Under the pieces are notes generated by a model, which saw nothing but the letters and a program-made list of their open reading frames with translations, did no database searches and was not told where the DNA came from. Made by a program: the position numbers and the translations under genes. A stretch of DNA of 64,000 nucleotides from Eriocheir sinensis (lineage: Eukaryota; Arthropoda; Malacostraca; Decapoda; Varunidae): contig NC_066549.1 of NCBI RefSeq assembly GCF_024679095.1, positions 6,916,920 to 6,980,919 on the forward strand, in the 5' to 3' direction. Positions 52,501-63,600 of the stretch are shown piece after piece. Each line of letters starts with the position of its first letter. Positions within the stretch are counted from its first letter, which is position 1.

Positions 52501-52630
52501 CTTGAAATTTTAGGTGGGAGATCTGCAGACGAGCTTCATTGTGGTGCAGAAAGCTCTGGGACTGTTTCCGGAGCATGTTGACTCAAAGGAACTTCTCAAA
52601 ACTCTTGAAACTCATTTCCATACATTGTAG
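43558..52630 (+). CDS. TTC8: Tetratricopeptide repeat protein 8, BBSome subunit
   Basis: Ten exons join in phase into 502 residues: 43558-43659, 45477-45667, 46864-47000, 47818-47975, 48250-48372, 49154-49305, 49547-49696, 50472-50643, 51984-52190 and 52514-52630. The N-terminus MDPLFLALSCFRRRKLDRC and SKNPYDQAVWTLKTRALTE match BBS8. A Gly/Pro-rich linker (RPGTSLR, SGRPLSG, GGRPGTMDQALRTSR) precedes RLGTASM, then TPR helices (KDWWWKVQLGRCYYRLGLF, LDKFPGEVTLL, HVEAIACTA, NNLGLCCFYAQQYDMTLT, DVWYNLGHIAL). In the BBSome it helps carry membrane cargo to cilia. Donors of exons 5 (GTTCGA) and 9 (GTTTGT) are weak. Introns hold LINE pieces, SINEs and MITEs. A poly(A) signal is at 52801-52806. Confidence 0.96.
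44724..44940 (+). mobile_element. Small DNA transposon (MITE) B with 5-bp target duplication
   Basis: A 217-bp element. The ends are CAGGGCTGTAATTTCTG and, reversed, CAGGCCAGTAATTTTAG. It is flanked by GTTTG on both sides (44719-44723 and 44941-44945). Same family as 24594-24801, inserted in the opposite orientation. In intron 1 of TTC8. Confidence 0.78.
45150..45268 (+). mobile_element. SINE 3' end
   Basis: Matches the last ~120 bp of the SINE at 2482-2823 (AAGATGGCGCCACTATAAAC, CATGACGGGCTGG, CACTATAGGCGTA) and ends in an A run. The upstream part differs. In intron 1 of TTC8. Confidence 0.75.
45985..46236 (+). pseudogene. CR1-like reverse transcriptase fragment
   Basis: Translation gives LQEDITKLQEWNKKWLLQFS, EEKCKVMHLGRG, GNTPLSTTEAEKDLGLYVT. 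This matches the region after the FADD motif in CR1-type elements (compare DWARKWQMEFNVGKC in the LINE at 28605-30290). In intron 2 of TTC8. Confidence 0.8.
46690..46768 (+). repeat. SINE-like tail
   Basis: GTGGGC, T run, GTTGCCCTTGAGCTGTTTCC, A run; same family as 7905-8021. In intron 2 of TTC8. Confidence 0.5.
47190..47490 (-). pseudogene. LINE 3' end fragment
   Basis: Read on the minus strand, the piece LIDTEGRTQLRGHSKKLRKG resembles the C-terminal RGHSKKL region of CR1-like polymerases, then degrades. On the plus strand it starts ACCTATTTGTATTTACCTAA. In intron 3 of TTC8. Confidence 0.6.
47570..47800 (-). mobile_element. tRNA-derived SINE, reversed
   Basis: On the minus strand, TGGTATAGTGGTTAGC (A box) leads to ACCCAGCCGTTCATCCTCCC and GGTCAATGAATGGGTGC, the same body as the SINE at 17763. 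It ends close to exon 4 of TTC8 (47818). Confidence 0.7.
48794..49008 (+). mobile_element. TTAA-flanked MITE, copy 2
   Basis: A 215-bp element between TTAA (48790-48793) and TTAA (49009-49012). The left terminus is CCCGGTAGCAGCG; the right, reversed, is CCCGGTAGCAGTG. Nearly identical to 41641-41854. In intron 5 of TTC8. Confidence 0.88.
49796..50035 (+). mobile_element. Tigger/pogo-like non-autonomous DNA element
   Basis: It starts TACAGTCTGCTCTCATTATCC and continues with AAGTCCCTTATATCAAGTAG, AGTATTTGCATATAACCTA, TACTTTAAATCA and TTTAGGGAATAATAACAAG. From memory these blocks and their order resemble TcMar-Tigger elements of vertebrate genomes. The right terminus is not clear. In intron 7 of TTC8. 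Confidence 0.65.
51362..51610 (+). pseudogene. LINE reverse transcriptase fragment
   Basis: GFCKGYSTGDLAFLADSWS, SYLRSF and TKLCSLNYPITNFIP, then SVVDSQCSVL-like residues in another frame. This is the start of the polymerase domain of a Jockey-like LINE (xFRKGRSTGDLL, ISKAFDRVWHKALLSKLP) with stops and frameshifts. In intron 8 of TTC8. Confidence 0.75.
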
Positions 52631-52800
52631 AAAAATACAAGGTGAGTTACATTATGTGATTTCAAGTCAGGGCATCTGTGTAAGTTGGTAGTAAAGTATT
52701 TAACTAACATAGTGATTCTTATTAACCTACCATGCATGCTGATCTCACACTGTACTCCTTTTGTTGATGACTTTTTTCTTAATGTGAGTATGCCTTTAAA

Positions 52801-52806
52801 AATAAA
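52801..52806 (+). terminator. Poly(A) signal of TTC8
   Basis: AATAAA 170 bases after the stop. A strong splice donor (CAAG|GTGAGTT at 52641-52642) directly after the stop leaves open an additional 3' UTR intron. Confidence 0.45.
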
Positions 52807-53559
52807 CATTTTCATGGAGCCCACTAGTTGAGCTAATATTGAATTCATTTAAACTAAATGAGAATTAAGTTCAACATTACAAAATTCTGGCTGAACAAAT
52901 TATCCTTGGTAGATATATATGTTCACTTTCATTTGGGGATGCAAAAGGCAAAGTCAAGGCTTAGGTTTTGCATACCACCAGAATTTTTACATTCTGATTT
53001 TTAGTAATGGACATATTATAGAGTACTGATGTAAGGGTCTCTGTAACAATATCATGTATGGTATATATTTTTCTATATCCACTAAAGTAAAACACTATAA
53101 TGAAATGCTCACTCCCATTTTCTGCATTCCTGTTTTGTGAAATCACATTTGGAGTAAAATGGGAGATAAGGTGGGAGTGTAATGAAACTGTCACTTTTGT
53201 CATCCAAAGAGGCACTAGCATAGCCCATGTACCCCATGCAGCATTGCCCAGCAACTGAGCCAACTGGCAAGTAGACAGTTTTGTCGCAACATTTGGCAGC
53301 CACTATACAATGCAGACACAACTGCTCTTAAAACAAACAAACTCAATATTGTATGCATTTCCAAACTAGGTGTAGAAATAACCAAAGACAGTCTCAGTTA
53401 TTGTTATCAATTCTCAGCTGTTGTCTGCAATTTCATTTTTCAATTGTTCCTGTTATCACTGACAGGTAATGTGTTTTGTGTGATTTTGAGGTAAGCAGTG
53501 GCAATTATGGGTAATTTTCATTAAATCTAAATGATTTTACATGTATTTAGTCAAAATAG

Positions 53560-54150
53560 TATTACAGCAAACCCTCACTTTTACAGACCTTGATATAATG
53601 AATTTCAGCTTAAACAAACTTTTTGCAGAAAATGAAACTGACTTACAAGATTTGGTCAGTGTTTTTGATAGTGTCTGTAAAAGGAGAAAGCTGAAAGTAA
53701 ATGTCAACAAAAGTAAAGTGATGATTTGTGAGTGAAGTAGAAGTGAGGTTGTAGATTTTGTATGCCCATATAGAGTGGGAATTGAATGTGAAAAAGAATG
53801 CAAAATAATTTTGAATAGTGAAGAAATGGAGGAGGTCAATGAGTTTAAGTACCTTGGATCAGTTATGTGTAAGCATGGTGGTAATATTTTGCTCATATAT
53901 TCATTCTTAGTGGAGCCTGTGGTAGTAACTTACAAATGAGATCAAATTCCAGAGGATCTACAACAGGTGGACAATGAACAGACATGAACTGTAGGTAAGA
54001 TATTAATAAGTTTAAGATTTCTATTAGTTTATGTAGGAAGAGTCTAGCATAGCTTTATATAAAGGAGCTGCAACCAGATTTAAAGGTTAAACAAAAAAGT
54101 AATGAGAAAAGTTGCCAAAGTTATTATTTGCTGAGACTCCGGTACATAGT
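53560..54150 (+). pseudogene. RTE-like LINE reverse transcriptase fragment
   Basis: LFAENETDLQDLVSVFDSVC and KLKVNVNKSKVMICE (the region just after the YADD motif) are followed in another frame by CPYRVGIECEKECKIILNS and EFKYLGSVMCKHGG. Stops interrupt it. It lies between TTC8 and PSMA6. Confidence 0.8.
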
Positions 54151-54400
54151 GTGTGATGCTTTCCTTGACGAGTCAGGCTCAATACTCAGCGTCTATCCAG
54201 TGGTGTACAAAAATTAGGGCAATGAATACTAGCTAATTATAATAGTTAACACCTCCACAAAAAATCATGCTCAATACAAGTCATTTATAAAAAAACTAAG
54301 TGAAGTAACTGAAAGCTGTTGTCCTGACAAATCGCTGGTGGTGCTGACCAAGCGTCTAACCAGTGCCGCTCTGTGTGTACTCCTCCTCCCCCTCCTACTC

Positions 54401-57254
54401 CTAGTCTCTCTCTGCAATGGCACTCAGGTGGTAGTCAATCTCTTGTTCTGACAGGGTTCTGGAAGGAAAACAAAGGTGTGACAAAGTTGTACATGACTGC
54501 AAAGCAGATACACAAGCAAGTAAGCTACAGTAGTTGAAACACTCACTCAGGCAAGCTTAAATTCGTAACTACAATGAGAAAGAAAAGACTGAACACACAA
54601 AGTTTGTCCACTATAGTTCACTGCATTTTGTCAGTGTGAAGCAGCTAAACACACATATAAAGGCATTCAAAACAGCTGGCAGGAGATACATATAGACAGA
54701 AGGCCATGGGTCAAGCACTGCTGTGACAGCAGGTTTCTGAACATTTACATATAGTCAAGAATTTATTTCTAATGACTTAAATGCTGCATTTTGTCCTTTT
54801 GTGTATCTAAGCTGTTAGACAGGAAAACAAGTGAAAAGAAATATCAAATAAAGGAGACTGTCTGGTGGGACTCTCCACATCATTACACATGGCATCTCAG
54901 TGTCATGAAGCACATAAGAAATTGATATATTCAGGAGAATAAATCCTTTTCCAAACAGACATGAGCCAGAACATTAAGCATTGAGCCAAAGGGATCCCCA
55001 TGGCTTAAATAAGGCCTTAAGTCTTTTTATCAGAATCTCGCGTCATCACAGACCATGGTGAATGACAAATTTATTCCTTGTCCTTATATCCCTCCATTAT
55101 TCCATTCCTCCTTCTCGCTCATGTCATCTCCCTCCTACTCCTTATTAGTATTGGACCTATTAGCTCATGTATTCCTGCAGCCAGTCACCACTCTAATGAT
55201 AATGTGTTAAAATCCCTCGTCTGATTCAGGACAACTAAGCAATTGGAGAACTGTCAACAGTGGAAGTCAGAAGACTGTTGGTGACATCACTACACAATGC
55301 AAGAATTTGGTACATGGTTTAGGACACCTGGTACTCTCTTGATCTTGCTCCCTACAATCAACACATCAGTTACCCGACTCAATGCAACATGTTTCCAGTA
55401 ATTTTGGTAAGATAATTGCCTGACTCATTCCTTGATCTAATCAAATGAACCATTTTAACCGTATTCATATGGCAATTAATGGATATATTTTTCAGATGTA
55501 AACAAATGCTCTCTCCTTTCAGATATGGCACTCAGTTAAGCAGATTCCCCCTAAACCAGCCAAGAGAGGCAATATCAATGGGCTGTGGATGGGAGAATGC
55601 AAGAAGGGGAAATCCCCCAGAGGCTGGGCATTCCAGGACAATAACTAACGGGGAGCATATGCCAGGAGGCGTGTCACTTCACTCACCACAGCCTCCACCC
55701 CCTAATGGTCCCTCCAGGCAAGATGTATCAACATGCCCCACCCATGAGTTACATGGGCATCACTGTGACCTCCTCCATTCAGAGGTGTCTTGTACAGAAA
55801 CAACCCTATAACCAGGATTGACATCTGGGAAGCGTGCCATGTGCCCAAAGCTGAGTTGGTGTTCATGGACTAAGCTAATAGCAGGCCTTGATTCAGTTTC
55901 ACGAAGTAGTTGCTCGTTCAGCACGAAATCAACCTAATGATGCCCTATGATCCTGCAAAGACCCCTTGTACCAAAGGCAGTAATGCACATTTACTATTGT
56001 GGGTTGATTAAAAACATTTCTAGCTACCACAAGTGGGAGGGGAATCACTTTTCTTCATGTTCACAGTGTTGGCCTGGCACCAATCTGATAATATCTGCTC
56101 ATCAACAGTTGAAATAGTACTCGTCTGAGATGTGAATTTGAAGCGGAGCCTACTCAAGCTCAGAAGGCAAGTCTAATGTCGTTTGTATTGAGACAACCTT
56201 CAACATCCTCAGTGAGACCTCTGACATACCTCTCCTTAACCCTCCTCAGAAGGGTTTTAGCACTCCGTGACAGAGTCCTGTGTCGGTCTGAGTCCCCAGC
56301 TAGCATGACTACACTATATTCCGAAGTGTCTCCCCCACAACTCCACTCCTAGACCTTGGATACCCCACTGATCTCTAATATAACTGGATTAGCTTTCTCT
56401 GTACTAGCCTGGTTAAAATCCTGAAGCTCGCAGCCGCCATATTAAGATTCCCTCGGGCCGAGGCATATATGTAAAAAATCGGCATCAATGCTTGCCGAGT
56501 GGCAGTAGCACGTGGTAAAACACTTCATTACGAAGTTATTCATTTATTGAATTTTTCAATGCCCTAACTATTAGCTTTTTATTCTTTTATGGGGAAAAAA
56601 AAACATTCGTTACCTGTCTTCATATTTCAAACAAAACAACACGTTTTCTCGTTATTTGACTGTTAATCCTATCTATAGCATGTATGACGTGTTTGCTTGC
56701 AAAGTACTTTTTCAGTGGATTGGGAAATAGCAAATGTTAGTCATCATTAAAATACCTAACAAAAATTAGATTTGATTGATATATTTCTTTTTTTTTTTTA
56801 TATATATTTCTTTCAGTTACCCATTAAAACAATTATCCATATTCTAAATCTAAGATTTGAAACAGAAAACAAATCAGTTTGAGGAGTAACTAAAGCGCAC
56901 GTTCAACTAACTTAATACAGTAAACCCTCAGTTATCCGGGTGCACCGTATCTGACCTCGCCCGTATCCGGGAGTTTAATTTTTTTTTTCCAAAAAATAAA
57001 TAAAAAATTGTCGCACGCAGCCAAAAGTCGTTCAAATTGCCTGCGCAATACCTCTAAGCTCTGCCCAGGCAGTGTACCGCACCACCAAGGTAAAGAGATT
57101 ATCTTTACCTTGCGCACCACAACACAACAAGTGCCCCACCCGCCATTGTTTACGTTCACCATGGCCCAGTTAATTGCCAGTGTGTGTGTGCCCTACCTTC
57201 TCCGGGCATTGCTTTGCCCGTGTGTGCTGTTTGCGGTGCTTACCATGGCGCCGA

Positions 57255-57352
<98 letters not shown>

Positions 57353-60300
57353 GTGTACAAGCGTTAATTATCCCGTTAGGAGCGAATCTTAACACTCACG
57401 TCCTTGGGGCCATGGCGGGTGCTGACAAGAGCCCTGCAACGCCCCGACAAATTTTCTTACGTTATGTCACTAATTATCGTTTGTAAGAGACGCCATAATG
57501 CCCACGCATTCACTGTGGATGGGGAAAGGCTTGCCTACACTGGCGGTAGCATAGATAATGTAATATTGCAGAAAACAAGGTAAAACATTCTCGGGGCAGC
57601 GGGGCAAGGTGAGCAGTTTGACGTAACCCGTAACATTTTTTTCATTTTTACATCCTTCCTGTACTCGTTTCATATCCACGTCTGCGCTGACGTGGGCGTA
57701 AGGGGTTGACAGGTGATGGCTATGAGAAGTAGGCCTGAGGTATATGCAGGTGTATGTCTCACTGGAATGGACCAATGGGGTGGGGTTGGAGATCGAGGGG
57801 AATTGCAAACTTATGGGGTAAAGTTCCTTCAAGTAAGCATAAATCAGATCAAGCAGCTTGCCAGAAACTTCCACAAAGTCTTTGCCAATCCCAGCACCCA
57901 AACACGTCAGCCTCCACCTACCTGAAGTCTGGCTCTTCCTTGGACACTACAGCAACCTCAATTTCTGTAGGTTTGAAGTCTGCTGAAAGGACTGTCATGA
58001 GGCAGGTGATGGCCAGCTGGATGGTTTCATCATGGTTGTAATTGGTCTTCTTGCGATACCTGAGGAAATAATGAACACTATGAAGAGACCATGATGATGA
58101 GGCCTACTTTTCTTTCCTATCTGCCAAACTGTACATTTAAGACTTCCTTGAGAGGGGGTAACAACACAACTTGACATTTTTTTTCCTGTTCATACAATCT
58201 ATCCTCACACATTTTTCTTTTATAATGTGCTCTGCTCTATCATTTCACAGATTCTAAGAACAATGTTTCATAAAAAGGGAATCAAAACTGAACAGAATCA
58301 ACTCTGCTAAAATAAAAAATAAAAACATACTCTGCTAATAAGTTCCTAGCATTTTTTCTTCCTGCACTAAGTTTCACAAGATATATTATTATAATAACTG
58401 CCAAATTTAAACAGATGCATTATGAATATTTACTTACAACAACATGAATGTGACTTGGACCTTCTTTTTCATACTCATTTGTAACAAACTTTAAGAGTTT
58501 CAGACATGGCTTTAGTTAATTTGCAAACAGTATTGTTTACTTTCCGAGATACAAACAGTAGCAATCCATATGTAATTTATCTGGCAGATTTTCAATACCA
58601 TATACTAGTTAATGTCATAATCCTCTTGTTCCAATGAGTAAAACTTAGTGCAAAATTTTCTTGATATCTGCAACAATAATTAAGTACTCGTGGCAATTTC
58701 AATTACCTTGTCAACCAGTCTAGAGCACATGAGTGGATCAAACCACAGATGGACCAAGAATACTGGAGGACTACATGGGACAGACTACACCACCGCATTC
58801 AACACTCCCTGAATGTGCATGTACAATGGTGTTTTTGGTTTTTAGCTGTGATGAATATTTTTTGAGATACAGAGGTTAAAAGAGACCCCCCCCCCCATTG
58901 GGCTGCCCAACTGCGCCTGAGGGGATAGTCGCGTCCCGCACCACGAGCAAAGAAAGGATTAAAGTTGACTGCATATTATATTCATTGTTAGAGTCTGTGG
59001 CTGAGCAAAGATGATGACCATTCATAACTTACTTTTTCTCAAGAAAGCTGTTGGCCTCAGTCTGCTTGACACCAGCAGAGCAGGCTCGGTGGCCACAGTA
59101 GTACCCAGCCGGGTCCGTCTTGTATACACAGGGCCCAAGCTCATCATCGTAGCCAATCAGGATCATGCCTGGAAAAGAAACCATTCGTAAAGTACTTCAT
59201 ACTCTGTTTATGAAAATTTTTCAAACTAGCTTTTAGGGACTAAATTCAAGGGATAACTCCAAATAGATTTCCTTTCAGGAATCTGAAATTTATTCCTAAA
59301 GGAAAAATAACATGGTATTAGTAAGCTAAATCAGTCTTTATATTAATAGAAGTGTGAAAATTGAGTTAACAATCCCTAAGGAATAATGGCAAGTGGTATA
59401 ATAGTACTATTATTTGAGAGTATAAAAAATATAATAAATAATCAAGTCAGTAATATATATTTCACAGGTAATGTAATAAAGATGAAAGCAACCATAGCAT
59501 TTTTTTCACCCTGATCATAATGTACTAACACAAAGATTTTACCTCATGGCTTACAGACTTCCTTTCTTGCTTAGAATTCAATTATAAGTACATGGGTTCA
59601 CACTATCCTTTGCTGGATACTTGTTTGCCATGGTTCACGCACTATTTACTCAAAAAAATAGTACAATGTAAAATAAAAAACAGGTTTTGTGAAAGTGGTA
59701 GAAGAAAATCAATAAAAAGGCCTTGTGGTTAATGGAAGACTGAAGACATTGCTCTTCACTATTTCTCGAAGCCCTGAAAATATCCATCTCTGACAGGTTC
59801 TTGATGCACTGAAAACTGGTGTCATGAGTATTCCCGACAGTATTACTAGACATGAGAATACAAGCACCACCTGACACAGTGGTGGTCGAGACTCACCACA
59901 TCCGAGAGGCCGCATCTCTGCATTCTGTGTGTACACCTGGTTGATGTCAGCCATGCGACGGCACAGGTCGTTGATGGGCATGTTATACCTGTAGCGGTAC
60001 TTGAAGTTGTTTGCCTCATTCTGCGCTACCATCACCTGGTACCGACTGTCACCTGTGGAGGGAATATACGAATTCAGCGACAAGAAGACTGTGAGCGCTT
60101 CAGTTGTATCACAGGAACTCTTTGAATGCAATGCCTCTGATGAGATTTTTTTTTCAGGTGCTCAAAATTCCAGCTTTCATGGAGAATGATGATTATGTAC
60201 CCGATATGTTCCTCTGGCGGCATGGAACACTCAAGACATTTCCTGCTCTGAGTGAATTATCTATCATAAACCACATGGCACTGACTGCATCTCCTACCTC

Positions 60301-62375
60301 TAAATGCATTTAAATCCTCTATAGTATTTTTTTAATCCTTAAGGGGGGCAGCTACGGGGGGTCCTCCTGCGCATATGGTTCGTCCAATAGCTTTGAAGTC
60401 TTAGTATGTTATTTGTAGGTGTAAAGGTATGATATTCTGTGAATTTCATTAAATTCGGGTGAAGTTTAGGAGAGATAAACAAAGCGTATTTTTCTTTTTT
60501 TTGTTTCACAGACCTTATTTTTCAGTTAATCTCTTTGAAAAAAATATCATAAACTTTGTTTACCTATCTACATTTCCCAGCAAAAAAAAAATGATTTTTT
60601 GTTCTGTCTTCGAAAAAATAAAATTACAATTTTTTGTCACTTATAATTTTCTCCACTCTGTGTCCCGTTTTCTTTTGACATTTTTTTAAATTTTATAGCG
60701 GGCAAAAATTGTCCTTTAGTTGTAGTTTTAAATGATACCTAACAAAAGTCGGTCAGACGTTTTACTGATTTTGTGAAATTTTTTTAAGTGTAAAAAACTA
60801 CTTTTCAAGATATTGGCTCCTAAAGATTTTTTTCCATTTCTCCATTTTGCCATTTGTATTTAGCTGATTGGCATGAAATTTTCACATATTATTGTGTGTA
60901 CCTTGTTGACTTACTGGAGAATGATAAGGAATCTGGTCCCCCTTTATAAAAAAGTTTTAATCAATCAAAGGTGAGGGTGTCAGAAGGTCAAGGTGTTCCT
61001 GCATGACCGTACTGGGCAATTCTGTCTCTCGAACAGTGTTTGTAGCTTTTTCTGGTTGCCTTGCGCTAGTAAAATCATTTGTAAGGATATTTTTGGGGCT
61101 AGAGTGGAGGGAAAATTGCAACGCACCTCGCTCGTTTGTGTCGAGCAAGGCACTGCAGTGCCGAGCAGCTCGCCGCTTCCTCCTTTCTCCCAGCCCAGTG
61201 GGCCGTACAGAATATGAGGATCACAAGTGGCAAAATTTACTGAGAAAAAAATATTCTAATGCAATTTTACGTATATACAAGCATTGAATGATACTGCATA
61301 TGTTGACGCATGTGTCTGGCTATGAAGCAACAGCGCGGGACATTTAAAAATGGTCTCCAGCGGGGAGGGGTTTTAATTTTACGAAAACAAACTCCACCAC
61401 ACAGCAATTTACCCTTTCAAGGGCCTTTTGAGCTCAAAACCTCTACTTATCCGATTTTAAATTTATTCCTCGAAAAATACCACGTAGCCGCCCCCCTTAA
61501 GGAAGAATAATGGTAAGTCAAAACTTGAAAATCAATTGCTGATCAAACAAACAAACAAAAAATACAGTACTATGTAGCTTCTCCAAAGCTATATTTGCCG
61601 AGGCTTTCAACCTTTAAAGGTACTTTGGTCGTTTGTTTTCCTCACAATAAACTAAATATCTTTGACAAATAAAGTTTGCATGATTAAGTAGCTACACCAT
61701 TATAACTAATGTTACTGAGGTTTTAACTGCTGTCTATGTTTGGTTGCTGTTCTCAGTTTCATTATTTACAGTATAAATCTTTTTTTTTTTTTTCTTTTTT
61801 TACTTAAAGTACTATCTAGTACTTTTCTCTTTTACCTTGTCAGAAATTACATACTAGCCATGTCATCTTAAACAGCCACTCCACAACTCACCCTGCATGC
61901 CGGTCATAACACAACCAACGCTGGGTGTGAGTTTGTACATGTGGGTCACTGTGCTGGGGTCCAGAAGCTTGTCCTGGGGGAAAACAATTAGTAGAGTAAC
62001 ACCCTCTGGATATATGAACCACTGTAATATTACACTTCCTGTTCAATGTTTTTTAATTCCTGTACAGTCATAAATAAGTGTCTAAGGCATTTTTAAGGGA
62101 TGCTGCATAAACACACACTTCATAGATGTCACTGCTTCTGTCACACAACTCTTATGTATATGAAGAATTGAATTTTATGAACACTCTGGCATCAATTCCA
62201 CAAAAAAAAGGTATATATTGAATAAGAATTGTAAATATTCCTCTCAAGATTTTGAGCAATGTGTGTGTGTGTGTACTCACCGGGACTTTCTTCTGGGTGA
62301 CACACACAGCTGTGTCCTCCCCTTTACAGGCAACTGATGTCAGTCCCTCCTGATTAATAGCCTTAAAGGCATATT
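54401..62375 (-). CDS. PSMA6: Proteasome subunit alpha type-6, first exon outside window
   Basis: Six exons in phase cover about 221 of 246 residues: 62375-62281, 61973-61892, 60052-59897, 59168-59033, 58059-57922 and 54458-54401. The first visible residues are [16 protein letters not shown], so the family start (the short N-terminal tail and the YQV just before) must lie right of 62375, and none was found up to 64000. [68 protein letters not shown] and the end HLSAIAERD identify the subunit. It is an outer-ring (alpha) subunit of the 20S proteasome with no catalytic Thr. CCMILIG of vertebrates reads CGMILIG here. Confidence 0.96.
54480..57900. other. Intron 6 of PSMA6
   Basis: A long intron without a recognisable gene. 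The plus-strand frame 55479-55811 has no domain. At 56924-56950 ACAGTAAACCCTCAGTTATC resembles a Tigger/pogo terminus, but the opposite end was not found. Confidence 0.5.
57257..57350 (+). repeat. (AT)n microsatellite
   Basis: About 46 AT units in intron 6 of PSMA6. Confidence 0.98.
60343..61496. mobile_element. 1.15-kb TTAA-flanked non-autonomous element
   Basis: The termini GGGGGGCAGCTACG and, reversed, GGGGGGCGGCTACG lie inside TTAA on both sides (60339-60342 and 61497-61500). The interior is AT-rich with only short frames. In intron 3 of PSMA6 as counted from the visible exons (between 60052 and 61892). A piggyBac-like or Kolobok-like origin is possible. Confidence 0.75.
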
Positions 62376-62469
62376 CTGAAATGAAGGGAAAGAAATTGTA
62401 ATTTAAAGAATTCTTTCTATATGAGTGGCATAAAAATATATCATTATATAAACTTTAAAAGTTCTAAGA

Positions 62470-62798
62470 CAGGGCTACTCAACTGGTGGCCTGCAGTCCG
62501 AATCCGGACCTTCTGTATGTTATGCCTGGACCCCAGGATCCAGAAGTAAAAAAATATAACTGAATAACATGAAGGTCCTGGTGATAATTCTTACAAGTGT
62601 ATTTCCTTGACTGACTGTTGGCCCTACAGTCAATCGAGGAAATACACTTGCAAGAATCCATCGCCAGGACCTTCATGTTATTTAATTATATTCTTTTACT
62701 CTTGGTACCTGGGGTCCAGCTACAATACTTATCAGGACCTCTGCATACATTTGAACTTTTCTAACTGGACCTTTGCTTATAATAGTGGAGTACCCCTG
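62470..62798. mobile_element. hAT-type non-autonomous element with internal hairpin
   Basis: A 329-bp element. The ends are CAGGGCTACTC and, reversed, CAGGGGTACTC. The flanks are TTCTAAGA (62462-62469) and TTCTAGGC (62799-62806), an 8-bp duplication with two changes. Inside, arms of roughly 80 bp at 62528-62610 and 62635-62725 are inverted copies (GAAATACACTTG and ACATGAAGGTCCTGG are shared). Confidence 0.8.
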
Positions 62799-62809
62799 TT
62801 CTAGGCTGT

Positions 62810-63290
62810 AAATGAATAGCACCTCCTGCATTACCATGAAGTGACTACCAGATCTTTGCTTCCTTCACATTTAAGGCTTCTATTTCCTTCTTACATTTTA
62901 GAATTCTCCTAAAAATGTCTCAAAAAAAGAATATCTACATCTCTTATACCCTGAAACTCCCCCTATGGGAGTGCTCTCCCTGCTCATACCTTACATTCGG
63001 TGAAATTTATCAAAAACACTAGGGTTTAGCATCTAAACAGAAACCAGAGTATCCACTGTTTGGATCTCTGTGAGGGTCACTGTCACATACAACACACTGC
63101 TATATTGCTTTGCCATCACAAATCACTCCTTTGTGAAATTGAATTGGATCCCCATTAATTTCTTAAATATAATATAGGAGAGTATATCGAGGGATTTTTT
63201 TCTGTTCGTCACATTTAGGCAGCGGTGCACAGATCAAGTGTCAATCAATCATTGGAGGCATACGCTAGGGGGCACGTTTCCTCGCCCACA
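62810..63290. other. No gene seen
   Basis: Presumably part of PSMA6 intron 1. The first exon (which should code a short N-terminus ending YQV) was looked for and is not present. Confidence 0.45.
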
Positions 63291-63293
63291 CGG

Positions 63294-63600
63294 CCCGGTA
63301 GCTCAGTGGATAGAGCATCTGCCTCACAACCAGAAGGACCGGAGTTCGATTCCCCGGCCAGGTGAAGATAAATTGGGTTTATCTTCTTTCACGTGTAGCC
63401 CCTGCTCACCTAGCAGTGAGTAGGTACTCGACGTAAGGCGAGGAGTTGTGACCTTGTTGTCGCGGTGTGTTGTGTGTGAGTGGTCTCAGTCCTACCCAAA
63501 GATCAGTACTATGAGCTCTGTGCTCTTTCGTAGGGGACTGGCTGGCTGTCTCGAGAGACCCGCAGCAGACCAAGAGGTGAATTACACTACTGTTTAGTTA
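63294..63600 (+). mobile_element. tRNA-derived SINE (tRNA-Val-like head)
   Basis: GGCCCGGTAGCTCAGTGGAT starts a tRNA-like head with a CAC anticodon position and the B box GAGTTCGATTCCCC. The 3' acceptor strand does not pair with the 5' one, so a working tRNA is unlikely. The body contains CTAGCAGTGAGTAGGTACTC, similar to the SINE at 26558. Confidence 0.75.

Noticed and set aside
55479..55811. 110-residue open frame in PSMA6 intron 6
   Set aside because: No domain, no splice signals fitting a gene and composition like the surrounding non-coding DNA.
63297..63367. Functional tRNA-Val gene
   Set aside because: The polymerase III boxes and anticodon region are there, but the acceptor strands do not pair and a SINE body follows; treated as a SINE head.
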